From NCBI GenBank assembly GCA_964415085.1, contig CAYPYI010000014.1, positions 1-26,682 on the forward strand: a DNA stretch of 26,682 nucleotides, given 5' to 3'. The position numbers and the translations under genes are program-made. Below the pieces are notes generated by a model. It saw nothing but the letters and a program-made list of their open reading frames with translations, was not told the origin of the DNA and did no database searches. Positions 1 through 8,572 of this stretch are shown here, in pieces (positions within the stretch are counted from its first letter, which is position 1; each line of letters opens with the position of its first letter). This DNA comes from CAYPYI01 sp964415085. Lineage in GTDB: Bacteria > Bacillota > Clostridia > Tissierellales > Tissierellaceae.

Positions 1-806
1 GCTAGTGGGTATTCTGCTCTTACATATATATAACCTTCACTTGCCCCAGTTGCATATGCTGCAATAGCCATTCCTTCTATTACTGCATGAGGATCTCCTT
101 CCATAATACTTCTATCCATAAATGCTCCAGGGTCACCTTCGTCTCCATTACAAATTATATATTTTTTTTCACTTTCATATCCTAGAACTTGTTCCCATTT
201 TATACCAGCAGGAAAGCCTCCGCCTCCACGTCCTCTAAGATTAGCATCTTTAGTCTCTTGGCAAACTTCCTTTGGTGTCATTTCTGTTAATACTCTTGCT
301 AATGCTTTATATCCATCATAAACTAAATATTCTCCTATAGCTTCAGAGTCTAGATGACCGCAGTGCTCTAATACCATTCTTGTTTGACCTTTATAAAATG
401 GAATCTCTTCTTGAACCTGATAAGTTTTACCATCCTCTTTATACATAAGTCTTTCTATAGGTTCATTATTTATTAAAGTTTTCTCTACAATTTCTTCACA
501 GTCTTCTTTTTTAACTTTAATATATAAATATCCTTCAGGTTCAATTCTTACTAGTGGTCCTGCTTCACAAAAACCATGACATCCACTTTTTTTAATTCCT
601 ATACCTTCATCTTCTTTTTCTATATCAATGTCTACTAATAAATCTTTTTCATCTACCATTTTTACAAGTTCATCATATATATCAAAAGCACCTCCTGCAA
701 CACAACCTGTTCCACCACATATAATAACTTTTTTGTATTGTCTATTAAGTGCTTTTTTATAATCATCTCTTAAATTTTCTAATTCTTTAGTTGAGTTTAT
801 TGCCAT
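1..806 (-). CDS. NuoF/HndC-like NADH-binding flavoprotein subunit (5' part, C-terminus beyond left edge)
   Basis: This is the N-terminal 268 codons of a NuoF-like subunit, the FMN/NADH-binding part of NADH-dependent [FeFe] hydrogenases (HndC/HydB) or related dehydrogenases. The first ~90 residues form a thioredoxin-like 2Fe-2S domain with C30, C35, C77 and C81 (motifs CGGTGC and CHGFC), as in HndC/HydB and unlike Complex I NuoF. The NuoF core then begins, with GRGGGGFPAG (FMN/NADH loop) and CNGDEGDPGAFMDR. The ATG at 804-806 directly abuts the TAA of the upstream NuoE-like gene, and its ribosome binding site GGGAGG lies inside that gene, so the two are translationally coupled. The frame stays open to base 1. 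Hydrogenase, formate dehydrogenase or another partner cannot be told apart, because the neighbouring catalytic gene is outside the window. Confidence 0.93.
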   Translation of the reverse strand, partial: MAINSTKELENLRDDYKKALNRQYKKVIICGGTGCVAGGAFDIYDELVKMVDEKDLLVDIDIEKEDEGIGIKKSGCHGFCEAGPLVRIEPEGYLYIKVKKEDCEEIVEKTLINNEPIERLMYKEDGKTYQVQEEIPFYKGQTRMVLEHCGHLDSEAIGEYLVYDGYKALARVLTEMTPKEVCQETKDANLRGRGGGGFPAGIKWEQVLGYESEKKYIICNGDEGDPGAFMDRSIMEGDPHAVIEGMAIAAYATGASEGYIYVRAEYPL

Positions 807-1280
807 TTATATTCCCTCCCTTATTTCATTTAATACTTTAACTGTTGATTCTGGAGTCATACTTCCATATACTTTTTCATTTATTGTAAGAACTGGTGCT
901 AAACCACATGCTCCTAGGCAAGAAACCGTTTCCACTGTAAATAGTAAATCTTCTGTTGTCGTTTGTCCATCTGTAAGTTTTAGTTCGTCTTGAAGTGCTT
1001 TTAGTATTGGTATTGATTTTCTTACATGACATGCAGTACCATCACATATCTTAATTATATATTTTCCTTTTGGTTCTAATGAGAAGAATTCATAAAATGT
1101 TGCTATTCCATATATTTTCGCTAAACTAATATCCATTTCTTTTGATATATATTCTAAAATATGTTCGGGTAAATATCTATATTCCTCTTGAATATCTTGA
1201 AGTACACTAATTAATGAAGCATTACTCCTGCCATGTTTTTCTACAATTTCTAGTACTTTATTTTTTTCTTCTACTGACAT
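807..1280 (-). CDS. NuoE/HndA-like 2Fe-2S (thioredoxin-fold) subunit
   Basis: A 157-residue NuoE-family protein, the small electron-transfer subunit that pairs with the NuoF-like flavoprotein in NADH-linked [FeFe] hydrogenases and related soluble complexes. An N-terminal helical region (about 1-70) includes the typical YRYLPEHIL and IYGIATFYEFF stretches. A thioredoxin-like domain follows, with the four 2Fe-2S ligands C79, C84, C121 and C125 (CDGTAC and CLGAC). The length is normal for the family. The ATG at 1278-1280 is preceded by GGGGGAG at good spacing, and a consensus-like promoter lies at 1319-1347. It is first in an operon with the NuoF-like gene, which starts immediately after its stop. 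The physiological electron partner is unknown. Confidence 0.93.
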   Translation of the reverse strand: MSVEEKNKVLEIVEKHGRSNASLISVLQDIQEEYRYLPEHILEYISKEMDISLAKIYGIATFYEFFSLEPKGKYIIKICDGTACHVRKSIPILKALQDELKLTDGQTTTEDLLFTVETVSCLGACGLAPVLTINEKVYGSMTPESTVKVLNEIREGI

Positions 1281-1318
1281 ATTTACTCCCCCTTAATTTT
1301 CTACTTTATTATATTAAT

Positions 1319-1347
1319 ATAATATCTTAAGTCTTTAAGTTTGTCAA
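1319..1347 (-). promoter_or_regulatory. Sigma-A-type promoter for the nuoE/nuoF-like operon
   Basis: On the minus strand, TTGACA (1347-1342), a 17-bp spacer and TATTAT (1324-1319). The -10 box lies about 40 bp upstream of the NuoE-like ATG. This is a near-perfect vegetative promoter. A 16-bp inverted repeat (1362-1377) lies just upstream of the -35. Confidence 0.75.
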
Positions 1348-1361
1348 TATATTATCAATCT

Positions 1362-1377
1362 TTGTAAAATCTTACAA
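1362..1377. promoter_or_regulatory. Inverted repeat TTGTAA-N4-TTACAA upstream of the hydrogenase-type promoter
   Basis: A perfect 6-bp inverted repeat, TTGTAA AATC TTACAA, lies 15 bp upstream of the nuoE -35 box. It loosely resembles the redox-regulator Rex motif (TTGT...ACAA outer bases) but is 2 bp shorter than the clostridial consensus as I remember it. An NADH-linked operon would be a sensible Rex target. This is an inference from symmetry and position only. Confidence 0.35.
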
Positions 1378-1390
1378 TTAAGCCAATAAT

Positions 1391-1406
1391 GTAACCTCTT
1401 TGTTAC
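1391..1406. promoter_or_regulatory. Inverted repeat GTAAC-N6-GTTAC upstream of the 1455 gene
   Basis: A perfect 5-bp inverted repeat with a 6-bp spacer, 49-64 bp upstream of the ATG at 1455. It overlaps a possible -35 (TTGTTA, 1400-1405) that precedes a TAATAT/TATAAT region at 1424-1432. The right half is part of an 11-mer shared with the promoter region of the exported protein at 20728. It could be an operator; no regulator is implied. Confidence 0.25.
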
Positions 1407-1454
1407 CATATCTTTTAAATGTGTAATATAATAATTAGGGGAAGGAAGTGGATT

Positions 1455-2993
1455 ATGTTTCAAAAAAATAAATATATAATCTTGGTTATCCTACTGCTTA
1501 GTATTGCATTAGGTTTTTTATATTTTACAAGCAATAATAAAACCTATGCCAATGAGCTTAATAAATCAATAAAAGAAATTATTGATGAGAAACAAGATAA
1601 TCATAATTATATGCATGATTCTTACTTTATAAGTAAGTTAGATGAGTTAATAAATATTTTGTATAAAGATAATTTAGAAAATATAGAATATGTATATGGA
1701 AATTTAGATGATGACAGGATACCTGAAATTATAGTTTTTAATAAGAGGAATCCTAAAGATCCTAGTGATGAGGGTAGTCTTACTGTTTATAAGTATATCT
1801 CTGATAGATATACTCTAGTTGATAATATATCCATGAATTATGATAATGATAATTATGATTTAATCATTGGCAAAGTATCTGAAGATAAAAATGGATTATA
1901 TGTAAATAATCAAGTTGGTGCTCATTCTGGTATGACTTATGGATTTATACTAGAAAATAATAGACTTAAGAGTATATTAAATCCTAATAAACTTAATTTG
2001 ATTTCTGTATATACAGAAAATGAAATCAAAGATATTAATAATAATGGAATACTAAATTTCAGTATCTATACTATAGATCCTGAATCTGAAGATAAGTCTT
2101 TATCTGATTCTGATAAAATTATGCTTTGGTATGAGTGGGATGAAAATGATTCAGCTAACCTAGTTGCTATTGAAAAAGATGGAGTGTTTGAATCTGATAC
2201 TAATAATATATATCTATTTACTGAAGGATATAATCATTTAGATACTGATTATTCTAAATTTTTATCATTTCTTGATGAAAATGTTAATGATTTAAATAGA
2301 AAACAAATTAGTAAGTTATTGGATTCATATATACAAGTTTTAGAAAATAATATATCATTAACAAATTCAATATTAGAAGAAAAACTTCACAGAAGTGATG
2401 TAGAACTTGAAAAAGACTTAAGTTTAAATCTAAATAGTATAGAGGAAATTAATAATTCTTTAGTTTTAGAAAATAAAGATGATTTGAAAGACTTTCTAAT
2501 ATCTAATATTAAGCTAGGATATAGATTAAATAACTCTATAGAAGGCTTTAAATATGATGTTGATTATGATAAGTTTAATAAGATATATAAGGAATATATA
2601 TCTTCTGAATTTAAAGACTTTCTAGATATATACTCTATTCATCCAAATACTATAAATGATAATATGTCTGAGTTTGTGGAAGTTATAATTGAAAGAATAG
2701 TTAAGATAGAAAATTATAAAAATATTTATCCTTATTCCAAATATATAGATAATCTAAATAACATATATTCAGATAATATTAATTTGATATTATTTGGAGA
2801 TAACTCTTTTAGTATTACTAATGAGGATGGAAAGGTTAAAAAAGATATTTTAAATACTTTAGCCTTAACAAAAGATAAATATCCTAATACTCATCTATCA
2901 AGTTTACTTGATAATTATATCCATCTATTAGTTGAAAATGATTATAATTTAAATGATACAATAAAAAATTCAATTACAGATAAAATTAGCTAA
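1455..2993 (+). CDS. Exported or membrane-anchored protein of unknown function (512 aa)
   Basis: I do not recognise this gene. The ATG at 1455 is chosen because GGGGAAGGAAGTGG (1437-1450) is a good ribosome binding site; an upstream in-frame ATG at 1419 lacks one. Residues ~7-25 form one hydrophobic segment after a Lys-containing N-terminus, so the protein is probably anchored or secreted. The rest is acidic and polar, rich in Asn/Asp/Leu/Ile. Around residue 80-95 the pattern YGNLDDDRIPEIIVF resembles calcium-binding FG-GAP/VCBS-like repeats (D-x-D-x-D loop before a beta strand), and 'GAHSGMTYG' follows later. The C-terminal half looks helical. It stands alone between the divergent hydrogenase operon and a terminator at 2992-3019. 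Confidence 0.85.
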   Translation: MFQKNKYIILVILLLSIALGFLYFTSNNKTYANELNKSIKEIIDEKQDNHNYMHDSYFISKLDELINILYKDNLENIEYVYGNLDDDRIPEIIVFNKRNPKDPSDEGSLTVYKYISDRYTLVDNISMNYDNDNYDLIIGKVSEDKNGLYVNNQVGAHSGMTYGFILENNRLKSILNPNKLNLISVYTENEIKDINNNGILNFSIYTIDPESEDKSLSDSDKIMLWYEWDENDSANLVAIEKDGVFESDTNNIYLFTEGYNHLDTDYSKFLSFLDENVNDLNRKQISKLLDSYIQVLENNISLTNSILEEKLHRSDVELEKDLSLNLNSIEEINNSLVLENKDDLKDFLISNIKLGYRLNNSIEGFKYDVDYDKFNKIYKEYISSEFKDFLDIYSIHPNTINDNMSEFVEVIIERIVKIENYKNIYPYSKYIDNLNNIYSDNINLILFGDNSFSITNEDGKVKKDILNTLALTKDKYPNTHLSSLLDNYIHLLVENDYNLNDTIKNSITDKIS

Positions 2994-3019
2994 AGATACC
3001 AGAAATGGTATCTTTTTTT
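2992..3019 (+). terminator. Rho-independent terminator after the 1455 gene
   Basis: Arms AAAGATACC (2992-3000) and GGTATCTTT (3007-3015) with a 6-nt loop, followed by a T run to 3019. It starts within the TAA stop codon of the upstream gene. Confidence 0.85.
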
Positions 3020-3050
3020 ATGCTATAATCTATTTACAGGAGGGATAAAA

Positions 3051-3415
3051 ATGATAGGCATTATAGTTGCTATGGATATTGAATTAGAAAATATAATAAA
3101 AAATGTTACTAATCTTGAGCAGTTAACTATTAACAAATATTCTTTTTATACAGGTGAAATCGATAATAAAAAAGTTGTCTTAGCAAAATCAGGAATTGGT
3201 AAAGTTAATGCAGCTATTGTGACACAAATTCTTATAAATTTCTTTGACCCATCTTATATAATACATACTGGCATTGCAGGATCATTAGATAATAATATAA
3301 AACCACTTTCAGTAGTCCTTGGTGAGAAAATAAAATATCATGATGTTAGGAAAGAACAACTTTTAAATTCAATGCCTTATAAAGAATATTTTTCTTCTGA
3401 TGAATATCTTTTAAA
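3051..3415 (+). CDS. 5'-methylthioadenosine/S-adenosylhomocysteine nucleosidase, 3' part lost in an assembly gap
   Basis: The N-terminal ~121 residues match MTA/SAH nucleosidase (Pfs/MtnN). This enzyme hydrolyses 5'-methylthioadenosine and S-adenosylhomocysteine to adenine plus thioribose derivatives in the methionine-salvage and activated-methyl cycles. Visible signatures are the start MIGIIVAM followed by the catalytic-type acid E11, the glycine-rich 'KSGIGKVNAAI' loop, 'IIHTGIAGSLDNNI' and 'KIKYHDV', which matches the family's 'RHHDV' strand. Ribosome binding site AGGAGGG precedes the ATG. The family is usually ~230 residues, so roughly half is missing where the sequence turns to N at 3416. 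The bases after the gap cannot be placed in frame because the gap length is arbitrary. Confidence 0.9.
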
Positions 3416-3515
3416 NNNNNNNNNNNNNNNNNNNNNNNNNNNNNNNNNNNNNNNNNNNNNNNNNNNNNNNNNNNNNNNNNNNNNNNNNNNNNNNNNNNNN
3501 NNNNNNNNNNNNNNN
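3416..3515. other. Assembly gap (exactly 100 N)
   Basis: Positions 3416-3515 are all N. Exactly 100 is a common placeholder for an unknown gap length. It truncates the nucleosidase gene. Sequence after the gap (3516-3574) carries stops in all three plus frames within a short distance, so it holds at most the gene's last codons. Confidence 0.98.
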
Positions 3516-3574
3516 ATTATACTCTATTGTAAGAATTAATTAAACTCATTATAGTAAATAACAACTAAAAGTAA

Positions 3575-3606
3575 AAATACCTGTAAATTTTCATATACAG
3601 GTATTT
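3575..3606 (-). terminator. Rho-independent terminator of the cstA-like gene
   Basis: An 11-bp perfect stem (3575-3585 with 3596-3606; arms AAATACCTGTA and TACAGGTATTT) with a 10-nt loop. On the minus strand it ends in T residues (complement of A 3573-3577). It lies beyond the tetranucleotide repeat that follows the cstA-like stop. It could also serve the plus-strand nucleosidase gene. Confidence 0.7.
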
Positions 3607-3608
3607 AA

Positions 3609-5051
<1,443 letters not shown>

Positions 5052-5087
5052 AACATACCTCCTTAATTATTTAGTATAATTATAGCT

Positions 5088-5145
5088 ATTATAGGAATAT
5101 TTTTGGTTTTTCTATGATAAGATGTTAAAATTCATCTCTAAGATG
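5088..5145 (-). promoter_or_regulatory. Candidate LytTR-type operator and -35-less promoter for the cstA-like gene
   Basis: On the minus strand the heptamer CATCTTA occurs twice as a direct repeat (5145-5139 and 5124-5118), exactly 21 bp apart, the spacing typical of LytTR-domain binding sites. A TATAAT -10 sits at 5093-5088. The place where a -35 would fall (about 5116-5111) reads CATAGA, a poor match, and lies directly beside the proximal repeat. This geometry fits a promoter that needs an activator in place of a -35 box. The likely regulator is encoded just upstream (5148-5882). The repeat and spacing are seen in the sequence; the regulatory role is inferred. Confidence 0.55.
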
Positions 5146-5147
5146 CA

Positions 5148-5882
5148 TTAATTGATATTCATAATACATCTAAATTTCTTCACATTACTTCTACTTACAG
5201 GAATGTTTTCATCTATACCAGATAGTTTTAAATTATAAGTTGAATTAAACCACTCCTGAATATACTCTATTTTTTCAATATTTACTATAAATGATTTATG
5301 ACTTCTAAAAAACATTTTATCATCTAAGATTTCCATTATATTATTAAGGGTATGATTAGTTAAATATTTACAAGAATCTGTATATATATATGTTTCTTTA
5401 TCTTCAACTGTTATATACAATATATCCTTATAGTAAATCGGTACTATTTTATTATTGTGATATATACTAATTTTATCATTAATACTTTTTTCTTTTATAA
5501 ATTTCAATACATTCTTATTATCCTTATTCTCAAATTTATTATTTATACTACTTAGTAATTTTTCTTCTTCTATTGGTTTTAATATATAATCTATTGCATT
5601 CACTTTAAATGCATCTATAGCAAATTCATCATAAGCTGTAATAAATATTATCTCAGGTGCATCTTCTTTAAATAAGAGTATCTCTGCTATATCCATACCT
5701 GATATTTGTGGCATCTTTATATCTAAAAATAATAAGTCTACCTTCTCTTTTTCTAGAAGCTTTAGAGCTTGTATACCATCTTTAGCCTCAATTATTTTAG
5801 TAACTTTATCACTTTTACTTAAGATATATCTAAGTTCATCCCTTGCAGGTTTTTCATCATCTACTATCATACAATTTAACAC
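5148..5882 (-). CDS. LytTR-family response regulator (BtsR/LytR-like)
   Basis: A 244-residue response regulator. The receiver domain (1-120) has the acidic pair D8/D9, phospho-acceptor D54 in 'LLFLDIKMP', the switch region 'ITAYDEFAIDAF' and lysine in 'YILKPI'. The C-terminal ~100 residues match a LytTR DNA-binding domain ('YKDILYITVEDKETYIYT', 'FFRSHKSFIVNIEKI', 'IPVSRSNVKKF'). The start is GTG at 5880-5882 with AGGAGG 6 nt away. An out-of-frame ATG overlaps that GTG (ATGTG) and would encode only Met-Cys-stop. The kinase stop codon lies 10 nt upstream and overlaps the ribosome binding site, indicating translational coupling. It probably activates the adjacent cstA-like gene. Confidence 0.93.
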   Translation of the reverse strand: MLNCMIVDDEKPARDELRYILSKSDKVTKIIEAKDGIQALKLLEKEKVDLLFLDIKMPQISGMDIAEILLFKEDAPEIIFITAYDEFAIDAFKVNAIDYILKPIEEEKLLSSINNKFENKDNKNVLKFIKEKSINDKISIYHNNKIVPIYYKDILYITVEDKETYIYTDSCKYLTNHTLNNIMEILDDKMFFRSHKSFIVNIEKIEYIQEWFNSTYNLKLSGIDENIPVSRSNVKKFRCIMNIN

Positions 5883-5892
5883 ATAATACCTC

Positions 5893-7584
5893 CTAACTAG
5901 GTATGTTAACTATCACTTTTGTTCCTTCATTTAACTTACTATAAATTTTAAGACTATATTCTTGGCCATATTTATTTATAAGTCTATCATTTACATTATT
6001 TACACCTACGCAATCACTATCACATTTATGACTTAATAAGTTTTCTAATTTTTCACTATCCATTCCCACACCATTATCTTCTATAACTATTTTTACTAGT
6101 TTCTCATCTACCCTTCTTGCAGAAATAACAACTTTACCCCCTTCAATTTTATTTAGTATACCATGCTTTACAGCATTTTCTGCCAGAGGCTGAATTATTA
6201 ATGCAGGTAGGAAGCATTCTAAGTTCTCTTCTATATCATAGATTACCTCTAGCTTATCTTCAAATCTTGCCTTTTCTATTTGCATATAGGAATCTATATT
6301 ATTAATCTCTTCTTGAATTGAAATATCTGTAAATTTGCTATTTAAATTATTTCTAAAGTAATTCCCTAGATGAATTAAAAGTTCTCTTGCCTTATCCGGA
6401 TTAACTCTTATTAAGGAGCTTATTGTATTTATTGCATTAAATAAAAAATGAGGATTTATTTGTGCTTGTAACATCTTAAGCTCTGCTTTTGTTAGTAACT
6501 CTTCTTGCATGTCTAATTTTGATAACTCAATTTGGGTTGAGAATATTCTTGCTAATCCTACAGCTATTTCCCTTTCTACATCAGTTATTGCCTTTTCCTT
6601 AGTTTTATAGAGTTTAAGTGTTCCAATTACCTTATCCTTTTCATATAATGGTACTATTACTGCTGATCTTAATTTACAATTTTTATTACTACAATTTATT
6701 TCTTCTTTATTATTAGATACTATATAGTTTCCCTTTTCTATTACATCCTTTGTTATTTGAGTTTGAAGTTTAACACCATATAAATGATGATCATCTGAAA
6801 CACCAACATGTGCTAATATTTTTTCAGTATCTGTTAAAGCAACTGCATCTATATCTAATTCTGATTTAATTATATTAGCCACTTTTTCTGCAATCTCTTT
6901 ATTATATCCTTTTCTAAAATATTTCAAAGTTTTATTGGCTATTTTAAGCGCTGACTGAGCCTGATAAGCAGCTTCTTTCTCAACCTCTTCTAAGAATCTT
7001 TCAACTATAAATATAAAAGCTGCTATTCCTAGACCATTTGCTATTATCATAGGAATTCCAATTAGTTTTACAAGTTCTACAGCTTCTTTATATGGTTTTG
7101 CTACAATAAGTATTATAATCATCTGCATTATTTCTGCAATTACTCCCCACACAAAGGAAAATAAGACTTTTTGATCGCTCTTATCAAAGTATTTCTTTAA
7201 ATATCCAGCTAGAACTCCCTCTAAAGTAGTTGATATAGCACAAGCCAGGGCAGAAAATCCATTTATATCTATAATATATCTATGTGCTCCAGCTAAAACA
7301 CCTGAAAATATCCCCACTACTGGTCCACCAAGTAATCCTCCAACAAATACCCCTATTACTCTTGCATTTACAAGCGCATTATTTACTTTAACTCCTGTAT
7401 ATGTACCTATAATACCAATAGAAGCAAATATCATAATAAGTATAATGGTTTCTTTTTTATCTATTTCTTTTTTAGAAACTAATTTTTGAAACATACCTAC
7501 TTGAGATAATACAAAAGCCAAAAGTATTATTAGACTAACTCTATTTGATAGGTTATTAAAAAGTATAGCAATTATATCTATCAC
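5893..7584 (-). CDS. LytS/BtsS-type sensor histidine kinase
   Basis: A 563-residue kinase of the LytS/BtsS/YpdA family. Residues ~5-200 form the multi-spanning 5TM-LYT sensor, a linker helix follows, and ~225-350 is a GAF domain with the clustered Cys of 'NCSNKNCKLRSAVIVPLY' typical of this group. A His_kinase domain carries H379 in 'INPHFLFN', and the ATPase domain has the N-box 'QPLAENAVKHG' and G-box 'EDNGVGM'. E. coli BtsS has nearly the same length and senses external pyruvate. The start is uncertain: the GTG at 7582-7584 directly abuts its AAGGGG, too close for initiation, whereas in-frame ATA (7573-7575) or ATT (7570-7572) are well spaced. The partner regulator and a CstA transporter follow. 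Confidence 0.93.
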   Translation of the reverse strand: MIDIIAILFNNLSNRVSLIILLAFVLSQVGMFQKLVSKKEIDKKETIILIMIFASIGIIGTYTGVKVNNALVNARVIGVFVGGLLGGPVVGIFSGVLAGAHRYIIDINGFSALACAISTTLEGVLAGYLKKYFDKSDQKVLFSFVWGVIAEIMQMIIILIVAKPYKEAVELVKLIGIPMIIANGLGIAAFIFIVERFLEEVEKEAAYQAQSALKIANKTLKYFRKGYNKEIAEKVANIIKSELDIDAVALTDTEKILAHVGVSDDHHLYGVKLQTQITKDVIEKGNYIVSNNKEEINCSNKNCKLRSAVIVPLYEKDKVIGTLKLYKTKEKAITDVEREIAVGLARIFSTQIELSKLDMQEELLTKAELKMLQAQINPHFLFNAINTISSLIRVNPDKARELLIHLGNYFRNNLNSKFTDISIQEEINNIDSYMQIEKARFEDKLEVIYDIEENLECFLPALIIQPLAENAVKHGILNKIEGGKVVISARRVDEKLVKIVIEDNGVGMDSEKLENLLSHKCDSDCVGVNNVNDRLINKYGQEYSLKIYSKLNEGTKVIVNIPS

Positions 7585-7606
7585 CCCTTATTTCTGTCTG
7601 TTTGAG

Positions 7607-7635
7607 ATTATATTATATAAGAGACACTATTTCAA
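7607..7635 (-). promoter_or_regulatory. Sigma-A-type promoter of the kinase/regulator operon
   Basis: On the minus strand, TTGAAA (7635-7630), a 17-bp spacer and TATAAT (7612-7607), about 23 bp upstream of the GTG. It looks constitutive, unlike the -35-less promoter in front of the cstA-like gene. Confidence 0.7.
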
Positions 7636-7655
7636 TATAATAAATAATTTTTTTT

Positions 7656-7693
7656 AAAAAAAGATCTAATTTTATAAATAAATTAGATCTTTT
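7656..7693 (-). terminator. Rho-independent terminator of nnrD
   Basis: A 13-bp stem AAAGATCTAATTT / AAATTAGATCTTT (7660-7672 with 7680-7692), loop 7 nt. On the minus strand it is followed by a T-run (complement of A 7656-7659 and beyond). It closes the AI-2E-like/nnrD operon. Confidence 0.8.
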
Positions 7694-7702
7694 AAATATT
7701 TT

Positions 7703-8551
7703 TTATACTACTATACTTTTTATAGCATAAGGAATATTATCTTGTATATCACTAGCTATTACTCCATATTCACTTTTTTCATTTGAAGATATATCACCTG
7801 CTAGACCATGTATATACACACCAAGTTTAGCCGCTTCATATGTATCAATCCCTTGACCTATCAAACTTCCTATAACTCCCGATAAGACATCTCCACTTCC
7901 TGCTGTTGCCATGCCTGGGTTTCCAGTCATATTAATATATTTTTCACCATTTTGGGAGGCAACAACGGTATTTTTTCCCTTTAGTACCACTGTAACACTA
8001 TACTCTTTAGAAAAATCCATAGCTATTTTTTCTCTGTTTTCTTGTATTTCCTTTGTTGGTAATTTTAGTAATCTGGCCATTTCTCCAGGATGTGGTGTTA
8101 CTACTATCTCACTTTTTTTATTCTTAAGGACATCTAACTCATCCTTTATACAGTTTAGCCCATCTGCATCTAATACAATTGGAATGTTTGAATTTAATAA
8201 AATTGCTCTGACTAATTTTTTTCTTTCTTCACATACACCAATTCCAGGACCTAAAACTAAAACATCCATATTTTCTAATGCTTCATATATATCATTATAT
8301 GAGTCAAAACTTAAAAATTCTTTTTCTTTACTTCCAAATCCTTTTATAATTGGCTCAGTTAATTTTATACTTAATATATCTACTAAGGAATTAGCTGTTA
8401 GTAGATATACTAAGCCTGATCCTGTTTTAAGTGCACTATTTGATACCAAGCATGGTGCACCTGTCATTCCCCTGCTACCTGCTATAACTGCTACTCTTCC
8501 AAATGTTCCTTTATGAGAATCTAAAGTTCGATTTAATAAAATATTTTTCAC
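7703..8551 (-). CDS. nnrD: ADP-dependent (S)-NAD(P)H-hydrate dehydratase
   Basis: A 282-residue ribokinase-fold enzyme of the YjeF C-terminal/CARKD family that dehydrates damaged NADHX/NADPHX back to NAD(P)H. Visible motifs are 'HKGTFGRVAVIAGSRGMTGAP', 'VLGPGIG', 'VLDADGLN', 'VVTPHPGEMARLL', 'VTVVLKGKNTVV' and the catalytic 'GNPGMATAGSGDVLSGVIG'. The protein is the stand-alone dehydratase. The epimerase half that is often fused to it in bacteria is a separate gene at 17060-17716. The start is GTG (8549-8551) with AGAAGGAGTGG at good spacing; no better start is seen. It lies 21 nt downstream of the AI-2E-like membrane protein gene on the same strand and ends at a strong terminator, so the two form an operon. 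Confidence 0.95.
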   Translation of the reverse strand: MKNILLNRTLDSHKGTFGRVAVIAGSRGMTGAPCLVSNSALKTGSGLVYLLTANSLVDILSIKLTEPIIKGFGSKEKEFLSFDSYNDIYEALENMDVLVLGPGIGVCEERKKLVRAILLNSNIPIVLDADGLNCIKDELDVLKNKKSEIVVTPHPGEMARLLKLPTKEIQENREKIAMDFSKEYSVTVVLKGKNTVVASQNGEKYINMTGNPGMATAGSGDVLSGVIGSLIGQGIDTYEAAKLGVYIHGLAGDISSNEKSEYGVIASDIQDNIPYAIKSIVV

Positions 8552-8572
8552 AAAACCACTCCTTCTAATTAC

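Noticed and set aside
3516..3539. Continuation of the nucleosidase frame after the gap (Ile-Ile-Leu-Tyr-Cys-Lys-Asn-stop)
   Set aside because: The gap length is arbitrary, so the frame cannot be carried across it, and the residues do not resemble the family's C-terminus.
7911..8516. Open plus-strand frame of about 200 codons
   Set aside because: It lies opposite nnrD, whose conserved motifs are clear. Its Phe/Ser/Pro-rich translation has no ribosome binding site and is a shadow.
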